64,000 bases of DNA from Lantana camara (GCA_037501455.1 CM074860.1:41922501-41986500); one strand, 5' to 3'; shown: positions 25,344-37,703, counted from the first letter of the stretch. Translations and numbers: made by a program. Notes: a model not told the origin generated them from the sequence alone.

Positions 25344-26786
25344 GTGGGTATAAAAACAGGGTATAAATATAATATACGATGGTAATTGAACAATCACATG
25401 CAAGCTATAATCCCAAGTGAGGTTTTAAAGAATTTCCCAAGTGGGTGAATAGAAATCATCAAAAGGGATTATAACGATTCATTTACATTAGGTCATTAGT
25501 GGCCCGGCGAGTGGGCGTGCATTATCTCCAACCAACACCTAGTGTAATTCATTTAAACATTCATTCTTTCTTTCTTTTCATGCAAATCATTCTTTCGTGC
25601 ACAATCATTAACATTTACACCTTCTTCCTCCGGGTTGGTGGTGGGTTTGCAAGGCCCGACCACCCATTCATTGACCAAAAAGGGAACATGACTCCCCAGA
25701 TGGCGCTCAGCCTCCATTCCTCACTAACTCCTGACGAGGTCCGATTACGCCGTTCATTGGTGGAACTAGTGTGAGGGATCACCGTCAGCCCTTGCCTCCT
25801 CGGGTCACCACTCACACTAAGTCCCTGGGCCCCATTCTGTGCACTCATTCATTTCTCTCCAAAACATTAGGTAGGATTCATAATATAAGGCTTTACGTTG
25901 AAAACATTTACCCTTTAAAACGACTCTATATATATATATATATATATTAATTTTGGTCGAAAACCTTTCACAATGAAGGTATATATAGGGTCATATATCT
26001 ACATAGAAGAGAAACCCACCTTAAACAGTAAAAAGGAGAACACACGAGCCTCACGGACCGGCCTCGTCTCCAACGGAATCAAAATCTGTGCAAGAAAGGT
26101 GAAGTGAGACTCAATATGACCATATAAGACGCTCGGCAAATGTTATGATCATGATATGAATGTATAAAAGATAAAATTATGTTATGAAAATGTTCATGTG
26201 CACTATTAAGGAATTTAAATCATATAATCAAGTCATTCAATCAATCGTTCACTTTCATTCGAATTCATGAATTCACATTTCAAATCAATTCAATTAAAGA
26301 ATTCCAACATGATCATAGCACTTATTAAATCACATTTAAAATTAGAAATTAGACAATTAAATACATTCAATTTAATATCAAAAATTAAATAAAACATGAA
26401 ATAGGTAACAATTAAATTTTATAATTCAATGCAATCAAATATTATATAATATTTAATAAACATATATAAATATATATTATATATATATTTACATATAAAA
26501 TATGCATGCAACGTACAGCCCATGCACGCAAAATCCTTAAGTTGCATGCAAATATAACCAACTACAACATTATGCATGCAATTACATTAAAGTCTAATAA
26601 TTTCATGCATGGAATATTTAATTCTAACATATGCATGCATGAAGCTCATTCACGTACTGCAATAAACATGCATTACAATTTCTATCAAACTAACAATCAC
26701 ACTCATACATTAACATAAGGAAGAAAGGAAAGCAAGCAATAGCAGCAGTAGTTTAACAGCAAACAGCAGTAGCGGTTACAGTTCAT

Positions 26787-26908
26787 CTCCCCGCCCGGGG
26801 AGATTTTGTACACAAAACTACCCGGCCTGGGACGACATGCAGAGGACTTTCTGTAAAAGGGCTCCCCGGTCGGGTACTTTTATGCACAAAATCTCCCCGG
26901 CCGGGGAG
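26787..26908. repeat. Palindrome cluster in family D LTR
   Basis: CTCCCCGCCCGGGGAG at 26787-26802, further GC-rich half dyads, and CTCCCCGGCCGGGGAG at 26893-26908. It is related in sequence to the family B cluster and differs from A and G. Confidence 0.72.
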
Positions 26909-28237
26909 AGACAACAGAGATGCATCGCAGCAGCAGCTCAACATTTAACCCCTGTTTCTATCATGATACAAAGCTACAAGAAGGCAACAACCAAGACAAC
27001 TGATGCCGCAACAATTGGCATGGAATGCAACAACAAAACAACCATAACAACACTGACAAAACTGACAACAAAGGCAAGAAGACGCAGCAGTTGACAGCAG
27101 CACAAAACCGATCAAAAGCAGGGCGAAAATCACGAGAAAAAATAGAGCATGACTGATCCTCTTCATCTCAACATATTCAGGTCAATTAGGCCATCCAATA
27201 TGTAGCAAAACAACATTAATTCAACATATAAATCAGTCCCAGAAGAGCTCAACGTGAAGAAAGAGCATACGCGACCCCTTTCATGAAATTTTCTCAAAGT
27301 GTCATAACTGATATCTCATAAATACTTCAACTACCATGTAATGAAAGATCATAAATGCAAAGAGGCTATCAAAACGATCATGTTCAAGCTTGGAATCAAT
27401 CAAATCCATCAATAATCGAATAAGATCATCAAAATACTCAAAACCTACTATTTTCGAACTCAGCCAGAAAACTCATGAAACCATGATCAAATTTGGGGAT
27501 GAATGGATGAAAATGACCAGGAATGAACATATGTTTCAACCCTAAGCTTACCTTGTTGATTGGATGATGATTGGTAGGGATTTGAGCTCCAAAATCTCCA
27601 AGGAAGGCAAGGTTGCGGGAGAAACTGGAAGGCAGTGACTTTGGCTGAGATTTGTGGTTTGTGTGAGGGTTGGTTCAGTTAGGGCATGGTATAGAAGGCT
27701 GGGTGGTTGAGTTAGGGTTTCATAGCATCAAACCATGGTTAATTTGGTTAAAGTTTGGATGAGTTATGGCCATTTTAGTATAACATGGTCAGTTTTGTCG
27801 CCATTTCGTTTTTCGGTTGAATTTCGGAGGTTCAATTGACGTTAGAAAAATATAAGGCTAAGTTCACTAAACTCGAATTTTCGTTACGAGTTCAGCGAAG
27901 TTGAAGGAACTCGATTCCGAGTTCCCGAGCTCAAGATATTAAATACGAAACCAAGCGTGTGCTAATTGCTCGTTAGCCCCCGACTTAGATTCCAAGATTA
28001 AAATAAATCCGAAACTCATGCAAATGAATCCGAAAACACGAAACGAACATATATTCATATAGAAACGAAGCACGTAAATGTCACTCATAAACAATGTAAC
28101 AATAAAATTCATAACATTACAAATAAGATAAAATTAAATATGTATATAATTTAAAAAAAATGAATGCATGCATCAATATCAATTTCAATGAATTGCATGA
28201 GTTCAAGCAAATATGTTAATAAACAACTCATACCACG

Positions 28238-28240
<3 letters not shown>

Positions 28241-28286
<46 letters not shown>
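28241..28286. repeat. (TA)n microsatellite
   Basis: A long TA run inside the family D LTR, near its 5' end in element orientation. Confidence 0.95.
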
Positions 28287-28293
<7 letters not shown>

Positions 28294-28448
28294 AATATAT
28301 TTGATATTAATAACATTAAAATAAAGTAATTAACATTTAATATATTTAAAATAAAATTAAATATATAAAACACGTATAAATAATTATTTCGCGCAATTTG
28401 GTAAACACATACGTCATGCTGTACTACTAAAAAAACCGGGGCGTTACA

Positions 28449-28466
28449 ACCTCTCCCCCTTAAAAG
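28449..28466 (-). other. Polypurine tract, family D
   Basis: On the minus strand this is CTTTTAAGGGGGAGAGGT, immediately before the LTR start TGTAACGCCCC. Confidence 0.82.
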
Positions 28467-28505
28467 AATCCGTCCTCGAAATTCACTGTCTGCCTGAAAA
28501 CAATT

Positions 28506-28737
28506 AATGAAGGAACCCCGTTCCTCACAACCAACAAGGAGAGAATCCCCGTCTCTCAAACAACAATGAGAGAACCCCGTCTCTCAAAAGCATCAAAGAG
28601 AGAACCCCGTCTCTCGAACAACAATGAGAGAACCCCGTCTCTCGAAAGCATCAATGAGAGAACCCCGTCTCTCGAACAACAATGAGAGAACCCCGTCTCT
28701 CGAAAGCATCAATGAGAGAACCCCGTCTCTCGCAAAC
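28506..28737. repeat. Tandem array of eight 28-30-bp hairpin units
   Basis: Each unit holds GAGAGA-ACCCCG-TCTCTC or a variant. The first unit has AGGAA-CCCCG-TTCCT, a changed but still paired stem. The units alternate between two spacer types (a 28/30-bp dimer pattern). The array sits just inside the purine tract of D, that is, in its 3' untranslated region. Confidence 0.85.
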
Positions 28738-29193
28738 AGGTAACGAAGTTCAAAATACAAAATACAATCCCAACGAAGAGCAAACATCAAGGAGAAAGCA
28801 TCAAAACATCAAATTACGACAACTTAATCAAAACAACCACATAAAGCCAGGGAACAATTATCACTTATTTACATCCAACATCGATTACACAACAAAAGGT
28901 AACACCTCAAGGAGTCAAAGTACAGATTATCAAAATTATTTAAATTAACCATGCGTGTATGCATATGCCATGGATGTCTGAGGTACCGTTCACCATGGAA
29001 ATGAATTTGAAGCTAAAGCCTTCATGGTCTCAAGGTATGGTCTGAACCCCAAACTAACTCGACTCTTAGCTTGTCTTTATTATCCCCAACGTGTGCACCT
29101 GAGGAACTGATATGGCTCTCGACCATCCTATTCTTAATTCACTCTGATTCTTATATCTTCTTACCTTCTTCCATTTCTCGGTTATACGTTAAC
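28738..29193 (-). other. Family D 3' untranslated stretch, left part
   Basis: No ORF or motif recognised. It ends in TTAAC (29189-29193), the left copy of the element E target-site duplication. Confidence 0.5.
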
Positions 29194-31291
29194 TGTAACG
29201 CCCCCACCCGTACCAGAACAAGAGGAGAGCGGCGTCTCAACCCCCCGCACCGAAGCTGTAACACCCCAAATTTAAAACTAAAGAAAATAAGATAAATTAA
29301 TCAAAATATCGGACACATTTAAAAACTAATTCATAACTTATACCCTTAAATTTTATTTTATACGAAGAATTGAACAACCGTGAAAATTAATAATAAATTA
29401 AATTTCTTTAGTATATGGTTCAACATAATTAAATTGTCTAATATGTATTCGACGGACTCAATTGTTGACTTAGTGTTAAGTGTCTTATTTTGATTTGAAT
29501 AATTGTTAATAAGATTAGTAACAATTTCCATTTTCTTATTTAGCGATTGATATCCTAATTAAATATTATGATAACAATATAGTGCATCTATAATAAATCA
29601 TTACATATATTAATATATAATCTTGAGATGAATCGTAGCATTTACACCTTTGATGAACTTAATGGTAAAGAATTCATTCTTAATTTATTTTCTTATAATT
29701 ATCCTTACTGTAAACCAAACGTCAATCACATTATTAGTATTTATTTATTACTTACCCGATTTCTTATAAAACACTTGCAATACATTATAATTAAATCAAA
29801 CATGGACACACGTAGGATTATGCCCGTAATATAATATATACGTATATTTACATTAAATAAATAAATCGGCCAATCATTAGATATGCACTTGACATGCAAA
29901 TTTAATTGTGAAGGCTTTGTGCAATAGTCATTAATCCACGTGCCTAGTAAACATGAGATGAGAATTCATGTCACTACACATTTTAGGCTTACTCATCCAT
30001 TTATTTATAAAATATGTAAGCTATGGCCAATAATATTAATTGGCAATTTAGAACTTGTTGCACAGAAGCATATGTAGAGCCTCTCTGTATTTCCCCACGT
30101 TAGACAACAATATTAATAGTAACTAAGAACAGAGGCAACGAAGTGAACGGAACAAAGGACAGATAGGGACGTTGTGATCCTCTCGCCCAAAGCTCCGTAG
30201 AACTCAATCTAATATCTCTTGTAAGTAGCATGATTTATTTAACGGACTCAATTTTTTTATCTGGATGATGTATTATTAATGTGTTTTATCGGATCCTGTC
30301 AAATCTAGTTTGCCTTCGGAAATATGTTATCGAACTTACTGATTATAATTGATTTAGTACTTTAGAATTAATACTTTATTTAATTAAATTATACTTGGAG
30401 CTAGATTTCATATCACATCTAAACGAAATCGTAATCATATTCCATGATATTATTAATTCACATACACTCAGTTGCACATGAGGTGATCACTATATTGTTA
30501 AATTTACAGATTGTAGATTTAATAGCTTGCTATATTGTTAATCTAATTACTTGATTGTGTGACCTCAATAGCTATCGGTATGTTGTGATTGGGTCATTCC
30601 ATGAATTTAGGAATTATTAATTGGCCCCAGATCTGGTTTTTCCCTCAACTAAATTGATTAGGAAATGGAAAACATATTAGCTTGTTTTTCGGATGTAACA
30701 GATTTTAGAAAATGAACTATTTTAACAAGTCTCAGCATATCATCTATACATGTCACAAACCAGTATAATGGTTAAATAAAATAAATTATAAACACATGTA
30801 TATATTTTAGGAATTTATGATTACTGTAATAGTGTGAATAGTACTATTGGACTTCCATTTCAATTAGTTGAGTACTATGGTACACCCTGACGAATTTATT
30901 TAACACCATTAATCAGAATAATAGTTTCTGATTTACTTAAACAAAACACAAATATTATAATCGATTGTTTTATTAATTGAATTTCAGTTTTGAATTTGAC
31001 CAATTGGCTTAATTGCTCGACTCTTATGTGCTTTCTGTGATAGCCGTATAAGTAAGTTGTGTTTTGATCTGGTTGTCGAGTCGAGTCACAATTTGCAGTC
31101 TGTGTGTTACAGGTGTTCCTAGGGAGGAGCCCTGACCGTGTTGGTCGTGTTCCGTTTCAGTTTTGAAGATTTTCAGGTGAGGGATTTAAAAATGTTTTCA
31201 ACTGGGGCCAAAACATATATTATGTAAATATATATATCTTCTTAAAAACCCAACTCTTATTTATTGAGTTTGATTTTCGATCCGTTGATAC

Positions 31292-31308
31292 TATATATAT
31301 ATAAATAG
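31292..31308 (+). promoter_or_regulatory. Putative TATA box in F LTR
   Basis: TATATATATATAAATAG, about 2.0 kb into the LTR. The identical motif is in the 3' LTR at 35877-35893. It is a plausible core promoter for the F transcript. Confidence 0.5.
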
Positions 31309-31943
31309 CTATTTTATAATATTTTGGTATTTTATTGAAAAATCGGATTTCCTTATAAAAATGGGTTCTTCTTATATCGTATATACGCGTTGAGTCACTG
31401 AAAAGTTTTGATTTTTGAACGGTGAAACCGTTAAAAGAAAGAAAGTGTTTGTGAAAATGTTTTAAAGCGAGTATTGATCTGATAGAACCCTTGGGGACGC
31501 CCTTGGGGAATATGGGCCCCGAAGTATCTAGTGGATGAAGCCCGGAGGCGTGCGCCAAAGGCTGATCTTTACTACGTACTTCTGTGAAGCTCTACATGGA
31601 GCGTAGCCGGAGGTTGACTACGACACGTATAGAGTGAGGTTATTGGTACCAGGGCATATTGCCCCTATCTGTGTGATCATGTGGTTGGTTGGGGGGCACC
31701 TCGACTAACAATTGGAGGGAGAAGGCTGGTTTCTGTATTGTATTTCTTGTGTTCAGGGTGTGAAAGGTTGGAGAGCTTGCCCGTACTGGCCGGGTTACTG
31801 TGATCGTTTTGATTATTGGTTCACAAGTGTGTTTTTTTATACAAACTAAAAGTTATCCTCCCTTCTACTTGCACCCCGTTTCAAAAATAAGGAAAATGTG
31901 AACCAAGCTTGTGATTTTGTTTATATATGTATAATCCCCTCAC

Positions 31944-31960
31944 TTAGTCACTTTGACTAA
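31944..31960 (+). other. Conserved LTR hairpin, family F 5' LTR
   Basis: TTAGTCA-CTT-TGACTAA. The outer pairs are T-A where families A-D and G have C-G. CTAGGCGG follows at 31998-32005. Confidence 0.6.
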
Positions 31961-32310
31961 CGTCCCTTATTCTGGTTTTGGCTTCAGGCAGGTGTGACTA
32001 GGCGGCATGTCGGGTCTAGGTCGTCAGGTGCTGTCTAGAGAATATGTTTTTGAAGCTCAGTGTTTTTGTAACTTCTCCTTCTTGGGGAAAGTCTGGTTGT
32101 ACAGTTTCTACTTACAGTTGTCGTTTGTCGTCGGCCTTATCGGCCTTGTAATTGAATTATATGTTTTAAGTATTGTTGTCTTTATGCTTCCGCTATGCTA
32201 GTTTTTGTCTGTTTGTTCGCCGTTCGCTGGGAAAGATCTCGAGTGAAGGCCCCAAGCTAACACTCTGGGTAATTCTCAGTGCGGGATGTGGCGAGGGCGC
32301 CACATTTGGG

Positions 32311-32322
32311 TGGTATCAGAGC
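32311..32322 (+). other. Primer-binding site (tRNA-iMet), family F
   Basis: TGGTATCAGAGC, 6 nt after the LTR end. Confidence 0.95.
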
Positions 32323-32515
32323 CCGGTTGCTAATCGGAGCTCTTATCGTGTCTAGAACGAGTCTAGGGTGAGTCTAGGTCGTACGGCTATAGGATTTGAG
32401 TCATTATGTGCTTTTGTGTGAACTTGTAGTACGTGCCTATGTGATATTTGGTGCTTTATATGATTACACTCTAACCAATCATGCATCATATTGTCAGTAA
32501 GTTGTGATTGCAGTA

Positions 32516-33700
32516 ATGCCACGCGGAAGACCCCCTCGTGCTAATGTCCCACCACCAGTGCCAGAACCAGTCCCACCTGAGAATGTAAATGTTAATGACT
32601 TTGCATGGCATTTTGCACAAGCTTGTGTCCAACAAGCAACCCAGCAGGCCCAACAACAGTGTCAAGGACTAGTGCAGACTGAAGAGAATGCACTAGATAA
32701 ATTCCTTAAGTATAATCCACCCAAGTTCTATGGTGAGACAGATGATCTAAAAGCTGAAGAGTGGATATCTAAAATGGAACAGATATTCCAAGTTACACGA
32801 ATCGGAGACCCTGATCGAGTACAATTTGCAGTTTTCTTGCTAAAGGGTCCTGCACAAGATTGGTGGAAACTCATACAACAAGGATGGCAAGTTACTGGAG
32901 GACCAATTAATTGGGATCGATTCCTAACAGAGTTCAGAGATAAATACATTCCCCAAGTGATTCGGGATCGAAGGGAGAAAGAGTTTATGGAGTTGGTTCA
33001 AGGGAATGCTAGTGTTGCAGAATATGAGGCACGATTCGCTCGCCTGATCAATTATGCACCTCATATTGTGCCAGATCAGAGGAGGAGAACTAAAAGGTTC
33101 ATCCAAGGGCTTAGGCATGAAATACGGTATGCACTGATGGCAGCTAACATCATCGAATATACTGATGCAGTTTCGAGAGCTATGGAAGTGGAGTCTGAAA
33201 TACGAGATATGCAGTCGGTCCCAACACAAGTGAATCAATCTTCTGGGTCAAAGAGACCATTTATACAAACAGAACAACCTACTCACAAAAAGCCATCTAC
33301 AATTAAGAACAGACCAATAGGGAACAAACCAAATCCAGCTTCACGCCCAAAGGGGACCTATGCTCCAGAACATAAGTGTGATTTTTGTGGTGGAGCAAAC
33401 CACGAGGAGAATAATTGCTGGAGAAAGTTGGGTCGCTGTACCCGGTGTGGTAGCGACCAACACTTGATCAGAAATTGCCCAAGAATACAACCACAGCAAG
33501 GTCTGATAACACCAAGAAATACTCAACCGGCTGGAGGATTAGAGAGACCAGTAGTTCGTGCCCGGGCTTATGCATTGGGGGGAGAAGAGGAACAAGTGGA
33601 TCCAACTGCAGTCATAGAAGGTACGTTAAACATTATAGGCATTCCCGTTAGGCTATTATATGATTTGGATGCTCAATTGTTGCATATGATAATACTATGA
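32516..33700 (+). CDS. Family F Gag protein, open, ends at protease remnant
   Basis: Retroelement capsid/nucleocapsid protein that would package element RNA in virus-like particles. The preferred start is the ATG at 32516 (MPRGRPP), because family E gag opens similarly (MPPRRAP); an in-frame ATG at 32504 is possible. From that Met, an acidic/proline-rich N-terminus precedes the Retrotrans_gag core (about residues 65-215, with DWWKLIQQGW and YEARFARLINYAPH). Two CCHC knuckles follow at 288-301 and 308-321. The last 20 or so residues are the start of a protease domain (IPVRLLYDLD) in which the DPGATHSF motif seen in relatives is lost. It has no frameshift or stop, so it may still be translated. 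Confidence 0.9.
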   Translation: MPRGRPPRANVPPPVPEPVPPENVNVNDFAWHFAQACVQQATQQAQQQCQGLVQTEENALDKFLKYNPPKFYGETDDLKAEEWISKMEQIFQVTRIGDPDRVQFAVFLLKGPAQDWWKLIQQGWQVTGGPINWDRFLTEFRDKYIPQVIRDRREKEFMELVQGNASVAEYEARFARLINYAPHIVPDQRRRTKRFIQGLRHEIRYALMAANIIEYTDAVSRAMEVESEIRDMQSVPTQVNQSSGSKRPFIQTEQPTHKKPSTIKNRPIGNKPNPASRPKGTYAPEHKCDFCGGANHEENNCWRKLGRCTRCGSDQHLIRNCPRIQPQQGLITPRNTQPAGGLERPVVRARAYALGGEEEQVDPTAVIEGTLNIIGIPVRLLYDLDAQLLHMIIL

Positions 33701-33824
33701 AATTGTTTGTACTTGTTGAATGTTGCCATATGTGTATAAGGTTGGTTAACCGTAAAAGATTGATGGTCGAAACAACCAAAACTTTTTATAAAATTAGGAG
33801 TGGAATCTGGGGATCAGATTCTAT
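33701..33824 (+). other. Remnant between F gag and purine tract (pol deletion scar)
   Basis: Only about 120 bases replace the roughly 3 kb of RT, RNase H and integrase expected. The last part resembles the usual pol 3' end ahead of the purine tract (GGATCAGATTCTATTAAGGG). The deletion removed pol while keeping the PBS and purine tract needed for mobility in trans. Confidence 0.7.
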
Positions 33825-33838
33825 TAAGGGGGAGAAAT
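33825..33838 (+). other. Polypurine tract, family F
   Basis: AAGGGGGAGAAAT directly before the 3' LTR TGTAACACCCC. Confidence 0.92.
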
Positions 33839-36309
33839 TGTAACACCCCAAATTTAAAACTAAAGAAAATAAGATAAATTAATCAAAATATCGGACACAT
33901 TTAAAAACTAATTCATAACTTATACCCTTAAATTTTATTTTATACGAAGAATTGAACAACCGTGAAAATTAATAATAAATTAAATTTCTTTAGTATATGG
34001 TTCAACATAATTAAATTGTCTAATATGTATTCGACGGACTCAATTGTTGACTTAGTGTTAAGTGTCTTATTTTGATTTGAATAATTGTTAATAAGATTAG
34101 TAACAATTTCCATTTTCTTATTTAGCGATTGATATCCTAATTAAATATTATGATAACAATATAGTGCATCTATAATAAATCATTACATATATTAATATAT
34201 AATCTTGAGATGAATCGTAGCATTTACACCTTTGATGAACTTAATGGTAAAGAATTCATTCTTAATTTATTTTCTTATAATTATCCTTACTGTAAACCAA
34301 ACGTCAATCACATTATTAGTATTTATTTATTACTTACCCGATTTCTTATAAAACACTTGCAATACATTATAATTAAATCAAACATGGACACACGTAGGAT
34401 TATGCCCGTAATATAATATATACGTATATTTACATTAAATAAATAAATCGGCCAATCATTAGATATGCACTTGACATGCAAATTTAATTGTGAAGGCTTT
34501 GTGCAATAGTCATTAATCCACGTGCCTAGTAAACATGAGATGAGAATTCATGTCACTACACGTTTTAGGCTTACTCATCCATTTATTTATAAAATATGTA
34601 AGCTATGGCCAATAATATTAATTGGCAATTTAGAACTTGTTGCACAGAAGCATATGTAGAGCCTCTCTGTATTTCCCCACGTTAGACAACAATATTAATA
34701 GTAACTAAGAACAGAGGCAACGAAGTGAACGGAACAAAGGACAGATAGGGACGTTGTGATCCTCTCGCCCAAAGCTCCGTAGAACTCAATCTAATATCTC
34801 TTGTAAGTAGCATGATTTATTTAACGGACTCAATTTTTTTATCTGGATGATGTATTATTAATGTGTTTTATCGGATCCTGTCAAATCTAGTTTGCCTTCG
34901 GAAATATGTTATCGAACTTACTGATTATAATTGATTTAGTACTTTAGAATTAATACTTTATTTAATTAAATTATACTTGGAGCTAGATTTCATATCACAT
35001 CTAAACGAAATCGTAATCATATTCCATGATATTATTAATTCACATACACTCAGTTGCACATGAGGTGATCACTACTATATTGTTAAATTTACAGATTGTA
35101 GATTTAATAGCTTGCTATATTGTTAATCTAATTACTTGATTGTGTGACCTCAATAGCTATCGGTATGTTGTGATTGGGTCATTCCATGAATTTAGGAATT
35201 ATTAATTGGCCCCAGATCTGGTTTTTCCCTCAACTAAATTGATTAGGAAATGGAAAACATATTAGCTTGTTTTTCGGATGTAACAGATTTTAGAAAATGA
35301 ACTATTTTAACAAGTCTCAGCATATCATCTATACATGTCACAAACCAGTATAATGGTTAAATAAAATAAATTATAAACACATGTATATATTTTAGGAATT
35401 TATGATTACTGTAATAGTGTGAATAGTACTATTGGACTTCCATTTCAATTAGTTGAGTACTATGGTACACCCTGACGAATTTATTTAACACCATTAATCA
35501 GAATAATAGTTTCTGATTTACTTAAACAAAACACAAATATTATAATCGATTGTTTTATTAATTGAATTTCAGTTTTGAATTTGACCAATTGGCTTAATTG
35601 CTCGACTCTTATGTGCTTTCTGTGATAGCCGTATAAGTAAGTTGTGTTTTGATCTGGTTGTCGAGTCGAGTCACAATTTGCAGTCTGTGTGTTACAGGTG
35701 TTCCTAGGGAGGAGCCCTGACCGTGTTGGTCGTGTTCCGTTTCAGTTTTGAAGATTTTCAGGTGAGGGATTTAAAAATGTTTTCAACTGGGGCCAAAACA
35801 TATATTATGTAAATATATATATCTTCTTAAAAACCCAACTCTTATTTATTGAGTTTGATTTTCGATCCGTTGATACTATATATATATAAATAGCTATTTT
35901 ATAATATTTTGGTATTTTATTGAAAAATCGGATTTCCTTATAAAAATGGGTTCTTCTTATATCGTATATACGCGTTGAGTCACTGAAAAGTTTTGATTTT
36001 TGAACGGTGAAACCGTTAAAAGAAAGAAAGTGTTTGTGAAAATGTTTTAAAGCGAGTATTGATATGATAAAACCCTTGGGGACGCCCTTGGGGAATATGG
36101 GCCCCGAAGTATCTAGTGGATGAAGCCCGGAGGCGTGCGCCAAAGGCTGATCTTTACTACGTACTTCTATGAAGCTCTACATGGAGCGTAGCCGGAGGTT
36201 GACTACGACACGTATAGAGTGAGGTTATTGGTACCAGGGCATATTGCCTCTATCTGTGTGATCGTGTGGTTGGTTGGGGGGCACCTCGACTAACAATTGG
36301 AGGGAGAAG

Positions 36310-36651
36310 TGATACGAACTCCACGTACTTGCCGTGAAACCCTATATCAATACTTGGAGTTCTTGAATCTGATCGTCCAATTCAAAGTTGAAAATAAGAG
36401 GAGTGTGACCCATTTGCTATATTGAGCAAAGAACCAACACTATCAGATTTGAATTATAGGAGTGTGACCCGTTTGCTATAATGAGCAAACGGGTCACACT
36501 CCTATAATTCAAATCTGATAGTGTTGGTTCTTTGCTCAATATAGCAAATGGGTCACACTCCTCTTATTTTCAACTTTGAATTGGACGATCAGATTCAAGA
36601 ACTCCAAGTATTGATATAGGGTTTCACGGCAAGTACGTGGAGTTCGTATCA
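36310..36651. mobile_element. Perfect 342-bp palindrome of two T-family U5 ends
   Basis: Two 168-bp arms (36310-36477 and 36484-36651) are exact reverse complements around a 6-base loop ATAATG. Each outer end is the U5 terminus of a T-family LTR (TGATACGAAC / GTTCGTATCA). AGAAG is duplicated at 36305-36309 and 36652-36656, whereas the F 5' LTR has the empty site. The centre is exactly the TTGCT-ATAATG-AGCAA hairpin of the 59-bp T repeat. It is an integrase-type insertion of an abnormal, self-primed cDNA (inference). Confidence 0.95.
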
Positions 36652-36875
36652 AGAAGGCTGGTTTCTGTATTGTATTTCTTGTGTTCAGGGTGTGAAAGGT
36701 TGGAGAGCTTGCCCGTACTCGCCGGGTTACTGTGATCGTTTTGATTATTGGTTCACAAGTGTGTTTTTTTATACAAACTAAAAGTTATCCTCCCTTCTAC
36801 TTGCACCCCGTTTCAAAAATAAGGAAAATGTGAACCAAGCTTGTGATTTTGTTTATATATGTATAATCCCCTCAC

Positions 36876-36892
36876 TTAGTCACTTTGACTAA
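36876..36892 (+). other. Conserved LTR hairpin, family F 3' LTR
   Basis: Identical to the 5' LTR copy: TTAGTCA-CTT-TGACTAA. Confidence 0.58.
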
Positions 36893-37703
36893 CGTCCCTT
36901 ATTCTGGTTTTGGCTTCAGGCAGGTGTGACTAGGCGGCATGTCGGGTCTAGGTCGTCAGGTGCTGTCTAGAGAATATGTTTTTGAAGCTCAGTGTTTTTG
37001 TAACTTCTCCTTCTTGGGGAAAGTCTGGTTGTACAGTTTCTACTTACAGTTGTCGTTTGTCGTCGGCCTTATCGGCCTTGTAATTGAATTATATGTTTTA
37101 AGTATTGTTGTCTTTATGCTTCCGCTATGCTAGTTTTTGTCTGTTTGTTCGTCGTTCGCTGGGAAAGATCTCGAGTGAAGGCCCCAAGCTAACACTCTGG
37201 GTAATTCTCATTGCGGGATGTGGCGAGGGCGCCACAGAAGCACCTCTCAAGTATTGGTGTGAGCCATCACTCAAGAAATACTCCAGCGAACGGCTGTCTA
37301 TCAGAACTATACATGTACAACGATGTGGCTATGCAGCGGAAAATCAGAGTATTTTAAAACTTTTCAAAACATGTGCGTGATGGCATGTAACAAGCAAGAA
37401 CATATTGATCGTGTAAGAGAGACTCGGCATATCAGAACATATAACATATAAACATATAAGTACCGATATAGCAGAGTTCAATGTATCGGTAACAGAGTAG
37501 CAGAAAGAGTATAACAAAGATACTCAAGTACTCAGAAACATATACAGAAGTATAAAGTGATGCAGCCATAAAACATATGCAGGACACAAAAGGAAGTAAT
37601 ACTAAGTCCTGACAGAAACAAAAATGACAATCTAGAGCTTCAAGATACCTCTAGATTGCGGCTGCAAGACCTGAAACCACGAGGCAAGAAAACGTGAGAG
37701 GTA

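Larger units (their letters stand above)
24863..28448 (-). repeat. Family D 3' LTR (about 3.59 kb)
   Basis: It begins TGTAGCACCCGAGCG and ends GGGGCGTTACA, followed by a purine tract on the minus strand. Terminal boxes resemble those of G and A. A TATA-like (TA)n run lies at 25926-25950. No gene is recognised. Confidence 0.82.
29257..32304 (+). repeat. Family F 5' LTR (3048 bp)
   Basis: It runs from TGTAACACCCC to GGCGCCACA. It is nearly identical to 33839-37236 once the palindromic insertion is removed; one further 3-bp length difference lies near 30491. Confidence 0.95.
29257..37236 (+). mobile_element. Family F gag-only LTR retrotransposon (TR-GAG type)
   Basis: Plus-strand element with two LTRs of about 3.05 kb, tRNA-iMet PBS, a gag ORF and a purine tract, flanked by GAAGC (29252-29256 and 37237-37241). 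Everything from the protease active site to the purine tract is missing, so it needs an outside RT and integrase. The LTRs differ at about a dozen positions by eye apart from one insertion, so transposition was recent. Confidence 0.95.
33839..37236 (+). repeat. Family F 3' LTR, carrying a palindromic insertion
   Basis: It equals the 5' LTR plus 342 bp and a 5-bp duplication at 36310-36656. It contains the same TATA motif and hairpin. Confidence 0.95.

Noticed and set aside
28506..28737. CRISPR-like look of regularly spaced short repeats
   Set aside because: The repeats and spacers are both repetitive, there are no cas genes, and the context is a plant retrotransposon 3' region.
36310..36651. 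A MITE or fold-back DNA transposon
   Set aside because: The arms are T-family LTR U5 sequence and the TSD is 5 bp as for Ty3/gypsy integrase. There is no transposon terminal motif apart from the LTR end.
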